Shown: positions 41,769 through 50,483 of the stretch, piece after piece
Numbering within the stretch: the stretch's first letter is position 1
How the letters are laid out: every line of letters begins with the position of its first letter
Assembly: GCA_051867875.1 (NCBI GenBank)
Contig: JBJDZG010000014.1
Location: 1 to 62,881 of the forward strand
Origin: RGIG4608 sp051867875
Lineage (GTDB): Bacteria > Bacillota > Clostridia > Oscillospirales > CAG-272
DNA: 62,881 nucleotides
Direction of reading: 5' to 3'
Notes under the pieces: model-generated
The model's database searches: none
What the model saw: only the letters and a program-made list of their open reading frames with translations
What the model was told of the DNA's origin: nothing
Translations under genes and position numbers: made by a program

Positions 41769-44700
41769 TTGTACTTAAAAAGTCTTGAAATGCAGGGATT
41801 CAAATCATTCCCCGACAAAACCAAGCTGACGTTTGAGCACGGTGCGACTGTTATCGTCGGTCCCAACGGAAGCGGAAAATCGAATATTTCCGATGCTATG
41901 CGCTGGGTGCTCGGTGAAATCTCGTCAAAGAGTCTCAGAAGCAGTAAGATGGAGGACGTCATCTTCGGCGGTGCCGACAGCCGTAAGCCCATGAGCTATG
42001 CCGAGGTGTCCGTAACCTTTGACAACACCGATGCGGAAAACAGGCTCGACTGCCCTTACGACGAGGTCGTTGTAACGAGGCGATACTACCGCTCGGGCGA
42101 GAGTGAGTACGCTATAAACAAAAGGCCCTGCCGTCTTAAAGATATCTATGAGCTCTTTATGAACACCGGCATTGGACGTGAGGGCTACTCCATTATCGGA
42201 CAGGGTAAGATTGCCGAAATAATTTCACGAAAGAGTGAGGACAGAAGGAGCATATTCGAGGACGCCTCGGGTATTGCGAAATTCAGGCACAAAAAGACCG
42301 AGAGCGAGAGAAAGCTCGCACAGGTCGAGGACAATATGACCCGTGTAAACGACATTTTCCTCGAAATCAGCGCGCAGGTCGGACCTCTTGAAAAAGAAGC
42401 GGAGAAGGCAAAGCGCGCCATCGAGCTTCTTGAAACGAAGAAGAAGGTTGACGTTCAGCTCTGGTTCTTTGATACGGAAAAATACAGAAACGATATCGCA
42501 AGGATAGAGATGATATGCAAGCAGTCCGCATTCGAGCTTCAGGCGGCGGACGATGCTATCGAGTCCTTTGAGGCACAGAGGGACCATCTTACGGAGATAT
42601 CGCAGAACAACAGATACGAGTCTGAAAAGCTATTGACGGAAATTCACGCGCAGACCGACAAAAATCACGCGCTTGAAAGCTCGTTCCGCGTAAACGAGAA
42701 CGACGCTTTGCACATTCAGACGCTGATTGACACAAGCGGAAGCACCAAGAACGCTATAAGAGCGTCGGTAGATGCCGAAAAGAAAGAAATCGAGGCACAC
42801 AACGCTAAAATTGAGGAGCTCAAAGCAGAGGCAAAGCTGAAATTTTCCGAGCAGGACTGCACTCAAAACAGCATAAAGGAGCTCGAGGCGAGAATATCCA
42901 AACTTGAAGACGAGATAGCGACTGCGTTTGACGATATGAGAGCGCTCGAAGCCGAGGAAATGCAGCTCAAGGTTCGCCTTTCGGTTATCGAGAATGCCAA
43001 AAACTCCGACAGCGACAAGAACACATCAATTCTCAGCGAGATGAGGGAGTATTCGCGTACCCACGACGAGCTTTCGCAAAGTCAGAAGCAGATTCAGCGT
43101 AACGTCAGCGACTACGAGGACGACATCGCAAAGAGCGACGAAAAGCTTGAAGATTTGAACTCCTCGCTCTCAATAGTCCTTCAGCAGAAGGCGAGCCTTG
43201 ACGAAGAGCTCACGCAGAAAAAGCTGCTTTTGCAGTCAACAAGGCAGAGAATTGATACATATAAGTCGATGGACGACCAGTTTGAGGGCTACAACAACAG
43301 CGTGCGCTTCGTCATGAAGTCGTACAGCGAGGGCAAGCTCACCGATGCAAACGGCAAGGGCGTGGGCAAGATATACGGCCCGGTTTCCAAGCTTATCTCC
43401 GTTGAGGATAAGTACGTCGTGGCGGTTGAAACCTCTCTCGGTGCCTCAATTCAGAACATAGTCGTTGAAAATGAGAGTGTTGCGAAGGCTTCAATGCTTG
43501 CACTCAAACGCCACGAGCAGGGCAGAGCGACGTTTTTGCCACTCTCCGCCATCAAAGCACCCACCATTTCGGGTGAGCTTAAAGAAGCCTCGGCATACAA
43601 GGGATTTATCGCCTTTGCCGATGACCTCGTAAGCACGAAACCCGAATTTATGAACATAGTTTCGTATATGCTCGGCAGAATTGCCGTTTTTGACAATATC
43701 GACAACGCAACCGAAATGGCGAAAGCGCTCAAATACAAGGTGCGCGCCATAACCCTTGACGGACAGCAGATTAACGTCGGCGGTTCGTTCACGGGTGGCT
43801 CGATAAAGCACGGACAGAGCATTCTTTCCCGTGCAAGCGAGGTCAAAAAGCTCGAGGACGAGTGCAAAAAGATTGAAGAAAGCGTTAAGGCACTCTCCGA
43901 GTCGCAAAGAGCGCTCGCGCTTGAAATAGAAAAATCCGAGCGAGAGATTAAGGCGCTTGAGGACAGAAAGAAAATAATATCCCTTATGGCTGCAAGCGAA
44001 AACAAGAAGCTCCAGGAGATAAACGCAAAAATCGACGCAAACAAAACTCTTATGGATAAGCTCCAAGAGGATTACGACAATATCGTTAAAATGCGCGAGA
44101 GATACGACGAGGATTTCACGTCCCTTAGCGAGCAGATTGCTTCCTTTAACGAGAAGATTTCCGCGGTAAACGATGTGAGAAACGAAAAGAACGTTGAAAA
44201 AAACGAGCTTTCGGACAAAAAAGACGAGCTTTTGAGTGCGCTTAACGCGATTTACTTCCGCATAAACGATATTCAAAAGGATATCGAAACGGAAAAGGCG
44301 TTTATCGACAAGAGTGCAGAGAGAATAGAAGCACTGATGAGCGATATTGAGGGACAGGACGAAAAGGTTAAGGAATACCGCGAGCGTCTTGCTGCTCTTG
44401 AAGAAGCGCGCAGAGAAAACCGCGAAAGATTGGCACAGGGCGAGAGCGTCTTGGCAGAGCTTAACGCGGCACGTGCAAAGCTCGAAGAAAACGAAACCGA
44501 ATACGAAAAGAAGATTGTTGCCGTAAACGCGAAAATCAAGGAAAAGACCGAACAGAGAAATATTATTTTCAGGGAAAACTCCGTCAACGAAAACAAGCTT
44601 TCAAACCTCAAAGACGCATACGACAAGCTCTCATCCAAGCTCTGGGACGACCACGAGCTCACGAGAGGGCAGGCACTTGCTCTCGGTTATGAGGAGATTA

Positions 44701-45401
44701 CCGCCGAGGAACGCCCCGCGCTTGCCAAGCTCCAGACGGAGTGCCGTAACAAGCTTCGTTCCATCGGCAACGTTGACCTTGACGCCGTGAATAAATACAA
44801 GGAAGTTAAGGAAAGATACGATTATATGGACAAGCAGATAAAGGACCTTAACGCCTCAAAGCTCGAGCTTGAGAAGATAATTTCCCAGCTTGACAGCGAG
44901 ATGAAAACTTCCTTTATCGAGTCATTCAATAAAATTAACGAAAACTTCAACCGTGTATTCGTTGAGCTTTTCGGCGGTGGTTATGCCGAGCTTCAGCTCA
45001 CCGACCCCGAGGACATTCTGGGATGCGGAATTGAGATAAAGGCGGCACCTCCCGGAAAGATTATCAAGAATTTGATGCAGCTTTCGGGCGGCGAGCAGGC
45101 GTTTATCGCCATCGCGCTCTTCTTTGCCGTGCTTCAGGTCAACCCGTCACCCTTCTGTATTCTTGACGAGATAGAAGCAGCTCTTGACGAGGCTAACGTA
45201 TCGAGATTCTCCGAGTACATCAAGAAATACACGGGCGGAACTCAGTTCATTCTCATTACACACAGAAGAGGTACTATGGAATCCGCAAACCGTCTGTACG
45301 GCGTAACGATGCCCGAGCACGGTATATCAAAGATACTCTCTTTGAACGTTGCGGACATTTCAAAGAAGAAGGAAGGAGATTGGGATGGCATTTTTGGATA
45401 A
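41769..45401 (+). CDS. smc: Chromosome segregation protein SMC
   Basis: 1210 aa. Starts with TTG at 41769 (GGAGGAG upstream), giving the family N-terminus MYLKSLEMQGFKSF. Walker A GPNGSGKSN (31-39), Q-loop region DVIFGGADSRKP, long coiled coil (~170-500), hinge (~530-680; YGPVSKLISVEDKYVVAVETSLG, GGSFTGGS), return coil (~690-1040), then signature LSGGEQAF (~1106) and Walker B FCILDEIEAALDEAN. Forms the condensin ring with ScpA/ScpB, which are not in this window. The last codons overlap the ftsY start, and smc-ftsY is a classic Firmicute pair. Confidence 0.98.
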   Translation: MYLKSLEMQGFKSFPDKTKLTFEHGATVIVGPNGSGKSNISDAMRWVLGEISSKSLRSSKMEDVIFGGADSRKPMSYAEVSVTFDNTDAENRLDCPYDEVVVTRRYYRSGESEYAINKRPCRLKDIYELFMNTGIGREGYSIIGQGKIAEIISRKSEDRRSIFEDASGIAKFRHKKTESERKLAQVEDNMTRVNDIFLEISAQVGPLEKEAEKAKRAIELLETKKKVDVQLWFFDTEKYRNDIARIEMICKQSAFELQAADDAIESFEAQRDHLTEISQNNRYESEKLLTEIHAQTDKNHALESSFRVNENDALHIQTLIDTSGSTKNAIRASVDAEKKEIEAHNAKIEELKAEAKLKFSEQDCTQNSIKELEARISKLEDEIATAFDDMRALEAEEMQLKVRLSVIENAKNSDSDKNTSILSEMREYSRTHDELSQSQKQIQRNVSDYEDDIAKSDEKLEDLNSSLSIVLQQKASLDEELTQKKLLLQSTRQRIDTYKSMDDQFEGYNNSVRFVMKSYSEGKLTDANGKGVGKIYGPVSKLISVEDKYVVAVETSLGASIQNIVVENESVAKASMLALKRHEQGRATFLPLSAIKAPTISGELKEASAYKGFIAFADDLVSTKPEFMNIVSYMLGRIAVFDNIDNATEMAKALKYKVRAITLDGQQINVGGSFTGGSIKHGQSILSRASEVKKLEDECKKIEESVKALSESQRALALEIEKSEREIKALEDRKKIISLMAASENKKLQEINAKIDANKTLMDKLQEDYDNIVKMRERYDEDFTSLSEQIASFNEKISAVNDVRNEKNVEKNELSDKKDELLSALNAIYFRINDIQKDIETEKAFIDKSAERIEALMSDIEGQDEKVKEYRERLAALEEARRENRERLAQGESVLAELNAARAKLEENETEYEKKIVAVNAKIKEKTEQRNIIFRENSVNENKLSNLKDAYDKLSSKLWDDHELTRGQALALGYEEITAEERPALAKLQTECRNKLRSIGNVDLDAVNKYKEVKERYDYMDKQIKDLNASKLELEKIISQLDSEMKTSFIESFNKINENFNRVFVELFGGGYAELQLTDPEDILGCGIEIKAAPPGKIIKNLMQLSGGEQAFIAIALFFAVLQVNPSPFCILDEIEAALDEANVSRFSEYIKKYTGGTQFILITHRRGTMESANRLYGVTMPEHGISKILSLNVADISKKKEGDWDGIFG

Positions 45402-46290
45402 ACTAAAAGCAGGTCTTGCAAAGACCAAGAACGCTCTTTTTGCTCCCATTGACCAGATGCTCAAAGCGTTTACAAAGGTCGATGAGGATTTGCTCGAAGA
45501 ACTCGAGGAAATGCTCATTTGCGCCGATGTGGGAGCGACGGCTACCGACGAGATAATCGAAAAACTCAGAGATGATATCAAAGAGGAAAAAATAAAGGAC
45601 GCCGACGACGTCCGTGCGTACTTGAAGAAAACGCTTAAAGAGATGATTGGCGAGGGCGAGCCGTTAAAGCTCGAAACAAAGCCCTCGGTTATCCTCGTTA
45701 TCGGTGTAAACGGTGCGGGAAAGACCACATCGATAGGTAAGATATCGAACAGACTTCGCGCCGAGGGCAAAAAGGTTGTCGTTGCGGCGGCGGATACGTT
45801 CCGCGCGGCGGCTATCGACCAGCTCGCAGTCTGGTGCGAGCGCTCGGGCGTTGACCTCGTAAAGCAGAGCGAGGGAAGCGACCCTGCGGCAGTCGTTTAC
45901 GACGCAATCAATTACGCCAAAAATAAGGGCGCGGACGTGCTTATAGTTGACACCGCGGGCAGACTTCACAACAAGAAGAATCTTATGAACGAGCTCGAAA
46001 AGATTAACCGCGTAATCAGCCGTGAGCTGCCCGATGCAAGTAGAGAAAATCTTCTCGTGCTTGATGCAACTACGGGACAGAATGCGGTCCTTCAGGCAAA
46101 AGAGTTCAAAAATGCGGCAGAAATTACGGGACTTATTCTCAACAAGCTCGACGGCACCGCAAAGGGCGGTATCGTGCTCTCAATAAAGAGGGAGCTTGGA
46201 ATTCCCGTTAAATTCATCGGCGTCGGCGAAAAGATAGACGATATGCAGCCCTTTAATGCAGAAGAATTTATCTCCGCGCTTTTTGAATGA
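45385..46290 (+). CDS. ftsY: Signal recognition particle receptor FtsY
   Basis: 301 aa SRP-family GTPase that docks SRP-ribosome complexes at the membrane. The ATG at 45385 fits AAGGAAGGAG; it overlaps smc by 17 nt. Little of the acidic A-domain is left (short basic N-terminus), then N-domain helices (~10-90), G1 GVNGAGKTTS (~108-117), DTFRAAAIDQL, G3 DTAGR (~189), TKLDG-like LNKLDGTAKGG and the C-terminal GVGEKIDDMQPFNAEEFI. Its partner Ffh is at 54545 in this window. Confidence 0.97.
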   Translation: MAFLDKLKAGLAKTKNALFAPIDQMLKAFTKVDEDLLEELEEMLICADVGATATDEIIEKLRDDIKEEKIKDADDVRAYLKKTLKEMIGEGEPLKLETKPSVILVIGVNGAGKTTSIGKISNRLRAEGKKVVVAAADTFRAAAIDQLAVWCERSGVDLVKQSEGSDPAAVVYDAINYAKNKGADVLIVDTAGRLHNKKNLMNELEKINRVISRELPDASRENLLVLDATTGQNAVLQAKEFKNAAEITGLILNKLDGTAKGGIVLSIKRELGIPVKFIGVGEKIDDMQPFNAEEFISALFE

Positions 46291-46291
46291 T

Positions 46292-46921
46292 ATGAATCAG
46301 ATGAAAATAGTTTTAGCCTCGGGCAACGCCCACAAAATTGAGGAGTTTAAGTCCATTCTGCACCGCTATATTCCCGATATTGAGGTCATTTCGATGAGGG
46401 AAGCGGGAATTGAGGACGACATAGTTGAGGACGGGGCTACCTTTGAGGAAAATGCAATGATAAAAGCGCACGCGGTTGCAAAGAACGGTTATATCGGCGT
46501 TGGCGACGATTCGGGGCTGACGGTAAAAGCTCTTGGCGGTGCGCCGGGAATTTTCTCCGCAAGATACGCGGGCGAGCATGGCAACGACAGGAAGAATAAC
46601 CGCAAGCTTCTTGAGGATATGAAGAATATCGAAAACAGAGAGGGTGCATTCGTCTGCACCATAGCCTGCGCGTTTCCCGAAGATATGCCCGAATATTCCG
46701 ATTTCTGCGTAAGGGGTGAATGCTTCGGCACGATACTCTGCGAAGAAAAGGGCACGGGCGGATTCGGCTACGACCCGCTCTTCTACGTTGATTCTTACAA
46801 AAAGACCTTCGGAGAGCTGACGGCAGAGGAAAAAAATATGATAAGCCACAGAGCGGTGGCAACTGAGCTGTTTGCAAAGGAGTTTGCAAAAAAACTGAGT
46901 AAAAGAAAAGATTATGACTAA
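46292..46921 (+). CDS. rdgB: XTP/dITP diphosphatase (non-canonical purine NTP pyrophosphatase)
   Basis: 209 aa. Hydrolyses ITP, dITP and XTP to keep deaminated purines out of DNA and RNA. Motifs: VLASGNAHKIEEF (7-19), EDGATFEENAMIKA, GDDSGLTVKALGGAPGIFSARYAG, GTGGFGYDPLFYV, and MISHRAVA near the C-terminus. Starts 1 nt after ftsY ends; ATGs at 46292 and 46301 are both possible with weak ribosome sites, so it is likely read by coupling. Overlaps the next gene by 8 nt. Confidence 0.95.
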   Translation: MNQMKIVLASGNAHKIEEFKSILHRYIPDIEVISMREAGIEDDIVEDGATFEENAMIKAHAVAKNGYIGVGDDSGLTVKALGGAPGIFSARYAGEHGNDRKNNRKLLEDMKNIENREGAFVCTIACAFPEDMPEYSDFCVRGECFGTILCEEKGTGGFGYDPLFYVDSYKKTFGELTAEEKNMISHRAVATELFAKEFAKKLSKRKDYD

Positions 46922-47393
46922 ATATTATACGAAATCTCTTTATGCTCTGAGTATTCTGAGCGGTGCGACCACCTTTCTTATAACGCTTTTGATGGCGGAT
47001 TTCGCGGTAGCACTCCTTTTCGGAGCAGTTACGGCACTTTTGACGTCCATCACGATTCCCGTGATTTTCGCCGTATCCGACAGAAAATTCATTCCTCTCA
47101 AAAAGCAGATAAAGGATAAAATACTGCTTGAAGAGAAGGTCGCGTATCTCGTAGGCAACGAAGCCAAGGACGGGCTCATCGTAACTACTGCAAACAGTAT
47201 GTTCGTGCTTTCAACGGACGGAAACAAACCGATAAAATTCGAGATAAAGAGAGAGGCAATTAAAAAAATATCGATAACGGAGGATATATATCTCAATATC
47301 TTCCTTGACTACGACAAATGTATCCGAGTTTTCTCGGACAACTGCGACGAGCTCCTCTCGAAGCTTACCAAAGAGGGATTCGGCAAAAACTAA
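46914..47393 (+). CDS. Membrane protein of unknown function with PH/GRAM-like tail
   Basis: 159 aa. Two N-terminal helices (ALSILSGATTFLITLLM, FAVALLFGAVTALLTSITIPVIFAV; ~10-55), a basic stretch (KFIPLKKQIKDKILL) and a ~90-residue beta-rich domain (VTTANSMFVLSTDGNKPIKFEIKR...IRVFSDNCDELLSKL) that resembles PH/GRAM-type membrane-sensing domains. No family assigned. It lies inside the rdgB-yhbY-nadD operon, overlapping rdgB. Confidence 0.8.
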   Translation: MTKYYTKSLYALSILSGATTFLITLLMADFAVALLFGAVTALLTSITIPVIFAVSDRKFIPLKKQIKDKILLEEKVAYLVGNEAKDGLIVTTANSMFVLSTDGNKPIKFEIKREAIKKISITEDIYLNIFLDYDKCIRVFSDNCDELLSKLTKEGFGKN

Positions 47394-47415
47394 ACAGTTA
47401 ATTCAAGGAGAAAAT

Positions 47416-47703
47416 ATGATAAATTCAAAACAGAGAGCCATTCTTCGCTCACTTGCATCGGGTATTCAGCCCATTATGCAGATAGGAAAGGGCGGTATCA
47501 GTGAAAACCTCGTAAAGACCGTCTCCGATGCACTCGAAGCAAGAGAACTCATAAAGCTCACGGTACTTGACAACTGCGATTATACCGTCAAGGATATGGC
47601 AGAGGAACTCGCAACTGCTACGGATTCCGAGGTGGTAGCGGTTATCGGCAGAAAAGTTGTGCTTTACCGCGAGAGCGAAAATAAAAAAAGGATAGAGATT
47701 TGA
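47416..47703 (+). CDS. yhbY: CRM-domain RNA-binding protein YhbY
   Basis: 95 aa with AAGGAG before ATG 47416. Single CRM domain: SKQRAILRSLASGIQPIMQIGKGGISENLV (the GKGG loop binds RNA), then LDNCDYTVKDMAEELA and VVAVIGRKVVLYRES. YhbY-like proteins bind pre-50S ribosomal particles. In Firmicutes it commonly sits next to nadD and yqeK, as here. Confidence 0.96.
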   Translation: MINSKQRAILRSLASGIQPIMQIGKGGISENLVKTVSDALEARELIKLTVLDNCDYTVKDMAEELATATDSEVVAVIGRKVVLYRESENKKRIEI

Positions 47704-47705
47704 TT

Positions 47706-48320
47706 ATGAACGACGAAATTACGAGAATAGGAATTTATGAGGGAACTTTTGCGCCCATTCACAACGGTCACGTAAACGCCGCGCGCGCATTTATGGACCA
47801 GATGCAGCTTCATTATCTCTTCGTTATCCCGATGAATTTGTCCGAGGAGAAGGTAAGGGATGAGGGCGACTCGGACGAGCACAGACTAAAAATGTGTGAG
47901 CTTGCTTTTGAGGACGAGGTCGGCGTTGTCGTCAGCGATATGGATATCGCGCGTGAAGGTTTCAGCCACACAGTCGATACCTTAAAGCTCCTATCGCGCG
48001 ATGACCGCAGACTGTTTATGCTTGTCGGCACGGACATGGCACTTAAACTCGATACGTGGAAGGGAACGGAGGAGATTTTCAATCTCTGTTACCCTACATA
48101 CGTAAGACGCGAAAGCGACAAAATTCTTGAAAATCAAATAATTCAGAAAAATACCGAATATCTTAACAAATACGGCAAGATATGCCGCAGAATAATGACC
48201 GACGAAATCGAACTGTCGTCAACCGATATCAGAAGAATGGTCAAGGCGGGAGAGGATATTTCTCACCTCGTTCCCGAAAAGGTTGCACAGTATATCAAGG
48301 ATAATAAGCTCTATTTGTAA
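47706..48320 (+). CDS. nadD: Nicotinate-nucleotide adenylyltransferase
   Basis: 204 aa. Makes deamido-NAD from nicotinate mononucleotide and ATP. GIYEGTFAPIHNGHVNAA contains the T/HxGH nucleotidyltransferase motif (H19, H22). FMLVGTDMALKLDTWKG is the family middle part and ELSSTDIRRM (~170) the C-terminal ISSTxxR motif. The first motif reads EGTF where GGTF is usual. The ATG at 47706 overlaps the yhbY end region; a TTG at 47700 is the alternative. Confidence 0.95.
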   Translation: MNDEITRIGIYEGTFAPIHNGHVNAARAFMDQMQLHYLFVIPMNLSEEKVRDEGDSDEHRLKMCELAFEDEVGVVVSDMDIAREGFSHTVDTLKLLSRDDRRLFMLVGTDMALKLDTWKGTEEIFNLCYPTYVRRESDKILENQIIQKNTEYLNKYGKICRRIMTDEIELSSTDIRRMVKAGEDISHLVPEKVAQYIKDNKLYL

Positions 48321-48381
48321 TTTTTAATTAAGTTGCTAAAATTTAACCGTTTCGGGTTAACGAATATTAAGCGAGGTTGTT

Positions 48382-49011
48382 ATGAATAATAAGTACAGCG
48401 AAGAAATGCTTTCGATTTTAAGAGAAAAGGTTAAGGGAGAAATGGGCGAGAAGCGTTACAATCACACGCTTCACGTTGAAAAAATGGCACAGCTTCTCGG
48501 TGAAATTTACGCTCCCGAAAAGGTGCCTATGCTGCGTGCTGCCGCACTTTTGCACGACGTTACGAAAGAGAGAAGCAGTGAGGAGCACTTTGCAATTATG
48601 GAGAGCCACGGCTGTAAGGTGAGCGACGTTGACAGAGCGTCGCCGAAGATGCTCCACTCAAAAACGGGCGCACTCATTATTCCCGACAGGTATCCTGAAT
48701 ACAGTGAGCCGGAGCTTGTAAACGCCGTGCGCTATCACACGACGGGCAAGCCCGATATGACTGTCGCGGAAAAGATAATCTACCTTGCGGACTACATAGA
48801 TATATCAAGGACCTTTCCCGACTGTGTAAAGCTCCGCGAATACTTTTTTTCCGTTGACCTTGCGGACAAAACCGCACAAGAAAAACTCGCACACCTGCGC
48901 GAAACGCTTATTATGTCCTACGACCTTACAATGCGCGGACTGCTCGACGACGGAAAGCTCATTGATGAAATGACTGTCAAGGCGAGAAATTTCCTCATTC
49001 TCGAAAGATAA
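48382..49011 (+). CDS. yqeK: YqeK-type HD hydrolase (symmetrical Ap4A hydrolase)
   Basis: 209 aa HD-superfamily protein. RYNHTLHVEKMA (H28, H31), AAALLHDVTKE (H58-D59), and a second metal/catalytic site in RYHTTGKPDMTVAEKIIYLADYIDISR. YqeK enzymes split diadenosine tetraphosphate into two ADP. The order yhbY-nadD-yqeK-LCP-rsfS-leuS matches Firmicutes. GAGG ribosome site 7 nt before the ATG. Confidence 0.95.
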   Translation: MNNKYSEEMLSILREKVKGEMGEKRYNHTLHVEKMAQLLGEIYAPEKVPMLRAAALLHDVTKERSSEEHFAIMESHGCKVSDVDRASPKMLHSKTGALIIPDRYPEYSEPELVNAVRYHTTGKPDMTVAEKIIYLADYIDISRTFPDCVKLREYFFSVDLADKTAQEKLAHLRETLIMSYDLTMRGLLDDGKLIDEMTVKARNFLILER

Positions 49012-49021
49012 AAAGAAAGAT

Positions 49022-49065
49022 AAAAACTCTTTCGGTTACATATTCCATAGCTGAAAGAGGTTTTT
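49022..49065 (+). promoter_or_regulatory. Hairpin enclosing the LCP gene ribosome site
   Basis: AAAAACTCTTTC (from 49022) pairs with GAAAGAGGTTTTT (to 49065) with one bulged G. The AAGAGG ribosome site lies in the 3' arm, ending 5 nt before the ATG at 49066. The same hairpin plus T5 also looks like a weak terminator after yqeK. It may limit translation of the LCP gene or uncouple the two halves of the operon. Confidence 0.5.
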
Positions 49066-50082
49066 ATGAAAAATAATGAATCTATAAATTCGCTTATAAC
49101 CGTTGCCGTCATACTCCTTCTTATGATTTCGGTTACGCTCTTGCTTTTTGCGGGCGGAACTCGGGAGGATTCAAGCCGTAACGCACTTGAAAACGTGAAC
49201 GCCGACAAGGTACTGAATTTTCTCTTTCTCGGAAGGGACGACGGGGCAAATCTTTGCGACGTAATAATTCTGGCGAGTGTGAATACCGAAACGGGCGACA
49301 CAAACGTGCTCCACATTCCGCGCGACACCTATTTTAACTATACCGACGCAAGCTACAAAAAGATAAACGGCGCGCCCCGCGCGCTCGGCTCGGCTGAGAA
49401 TTTTGCAAGGGCGCTTTCCTCGGCGATGAACGTCGATATCGACCACTACGTGTCGATTGACCTTAAAACCGTGTCGGATATGGTAGATATGGTATCGGGC
49501 GTTGAGGTTGACGTACCAATCGACATGGATTACGACGACCCCGAGCAGAATCTGTCCATTCACTTAAAGGCGGGCAAGCAGACGCTTGACGGTAAGTCCG
49601 CTATGCAATTCGTCCGATACCGCTCGGGATATATCACGGGAGATATCGGCAGAATAGATGCTCAAAAGCTATTTATAAACGCTTTTCTTGAAAAAGTGGC
49701 GAAAGTCGGGAATCCGATGCTTTTCTATAAAATGTTCAAACTTGTAGTTGCGCGTTCCGATACGGATATGTCAGAGCAGACTATGATAAGTCTTGCGCTG
49801 AACGGAATGGGCAAAAACGGAAAGGTCTGCTACGTTACGCTCCCTGGCGAAGCTGCGAGAAGTGAGAAGAGCGGAGCGTGGTACTACGTTCTGTCAAGAG
49901 AGTCCACGGCAGAGCTGCTTACAGAGCGTTTCGGTATGAGGGGCGGAGAAAAAGATTTCGACAAATCGGAGCAATTTGTTGACAAAACGGCGAAATTGTT
50001 TTATGATATATACTGCACTCGGTACGAGTATATCATTTACGATTCGGACGATATAGAAAACGATTTGACAAATATAAATTAG
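49066..50082 (+). CDS. LytR-CpsA-Psr (LCP) family cell-wall ligase
   Basis: 338 aa. A single N-terminal membrane anchor (LITVAVILLLMISVTLLLFAGG, ~10-31) and an extracellular LCP domain: FLFLGRDDGANLCDVIILASVN (conserved Arg/Asp), VLHIPRDTYFNY, YKKINGAPRALGSAENF, VSIDLKTVSDMVDMVSGVEVDVP, and QFVRYRSGYITGDIGRIDAQK (~182-202). LCP enzymes attach teichoic acids or capsule polymers from undecaprenyl carriers to peptidoglycan. Its place between yqeK and rsfS is conserved in clostridia. Confidence 0.94.
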   Translation: MKNNESINSLITVAVILLLMISVTLLLFAGGTREDSSRNALENVNADKVLNFLFLGRDDGANLCDVIILASVNTETGDTNVLHIPRDTYFNYTDASYKKINGAPRALGSAENFARALSSAMNVDIDHYVSIDLKTVSDMVDMVSGVEVDVPIDMDYDDPEQNLSIHLKAGKQTLDGKSAMQFVRYRSGYITGDIGRIDAQKLFINAFLEKVAKVGNPMLFYKMFKLVVARSDTDMSEQTMISLALNGMGKNGKVCYVTLPGEAARSEKSGAWYYVLSRESTAELLTERFGMRGGEKDFDKSEQFVDKTAKLFYDIYCTRYEYIIYDSDDIENDLTNIN

Positions 50083-50093
50083 GAGAAAACACT

Positions 50094-50480
50094 ATGGAAG
50101 AAATGACAAATGCACAGGGAGAGATTAAATCTCTCGAAAATGCCACGCCGCTTGAAATTGCAAATTCCGTTGCGGAATTTCTTGAAAATAAAAAGGGCAG
50201 AGACGTAAAAATCCTTCACGTTGAGGACGTAACGAGCATCGCGGATTATTTCGTAGTATGCACGGCTACCTCAAACACGCACGTAAAGGCACTTTCGGGC
50301 GAGGTTGAATACCAACTTGAAAGACGCGGAGTTAACCCCTATCACATTGAGGGCAGGGACAATAACTCCTGGGTGGTTCTTGACTACGCAAACGTGATAG
50401 TTCACGTCTTCAACAGAGAAGCGAGAGATTTTTACAATCTCGATAAATTATATGAAAACACAACACCTGTCGAGGAATAA
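50094..50480 (+). CDS. rsfS: Ribosomal silencing factor RsfS
   Basis: 128 aa, DUF143/Iojap. VEDVTSIADYFVVCTATSNTHVKALSGEVE (~44-73) and HIEGRDNNSWVVLDYANVIVHVFNREARDFYNLDKL are diagnostic. Binds L14 and blocks joining of 30S and 50S subunits in slow growth. Ribosome site AGGAG before ATG 50094. Followed after 3 nt by leuS. Confidence 0.97.
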   Translation: MEEMTNAQGEIKSLENATPLEIANSVAEFLENKKGRDVKILHVEDVTSIADYFVVCTATSNTHVKALSGEVEYQLERRGVNPYHIEGRDNNSWVVLDYANVIVHVFNREARDFYNLDKLYENTTPVEE

Positions 50481-50483
50481 GAA

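Noticed and set aside
43491..44276. 261-codon minus-strand frame opposite the smc hinge and coil
   Set aside because: Antisense shadow of SMC; codon texture and start context are not those of a gene.
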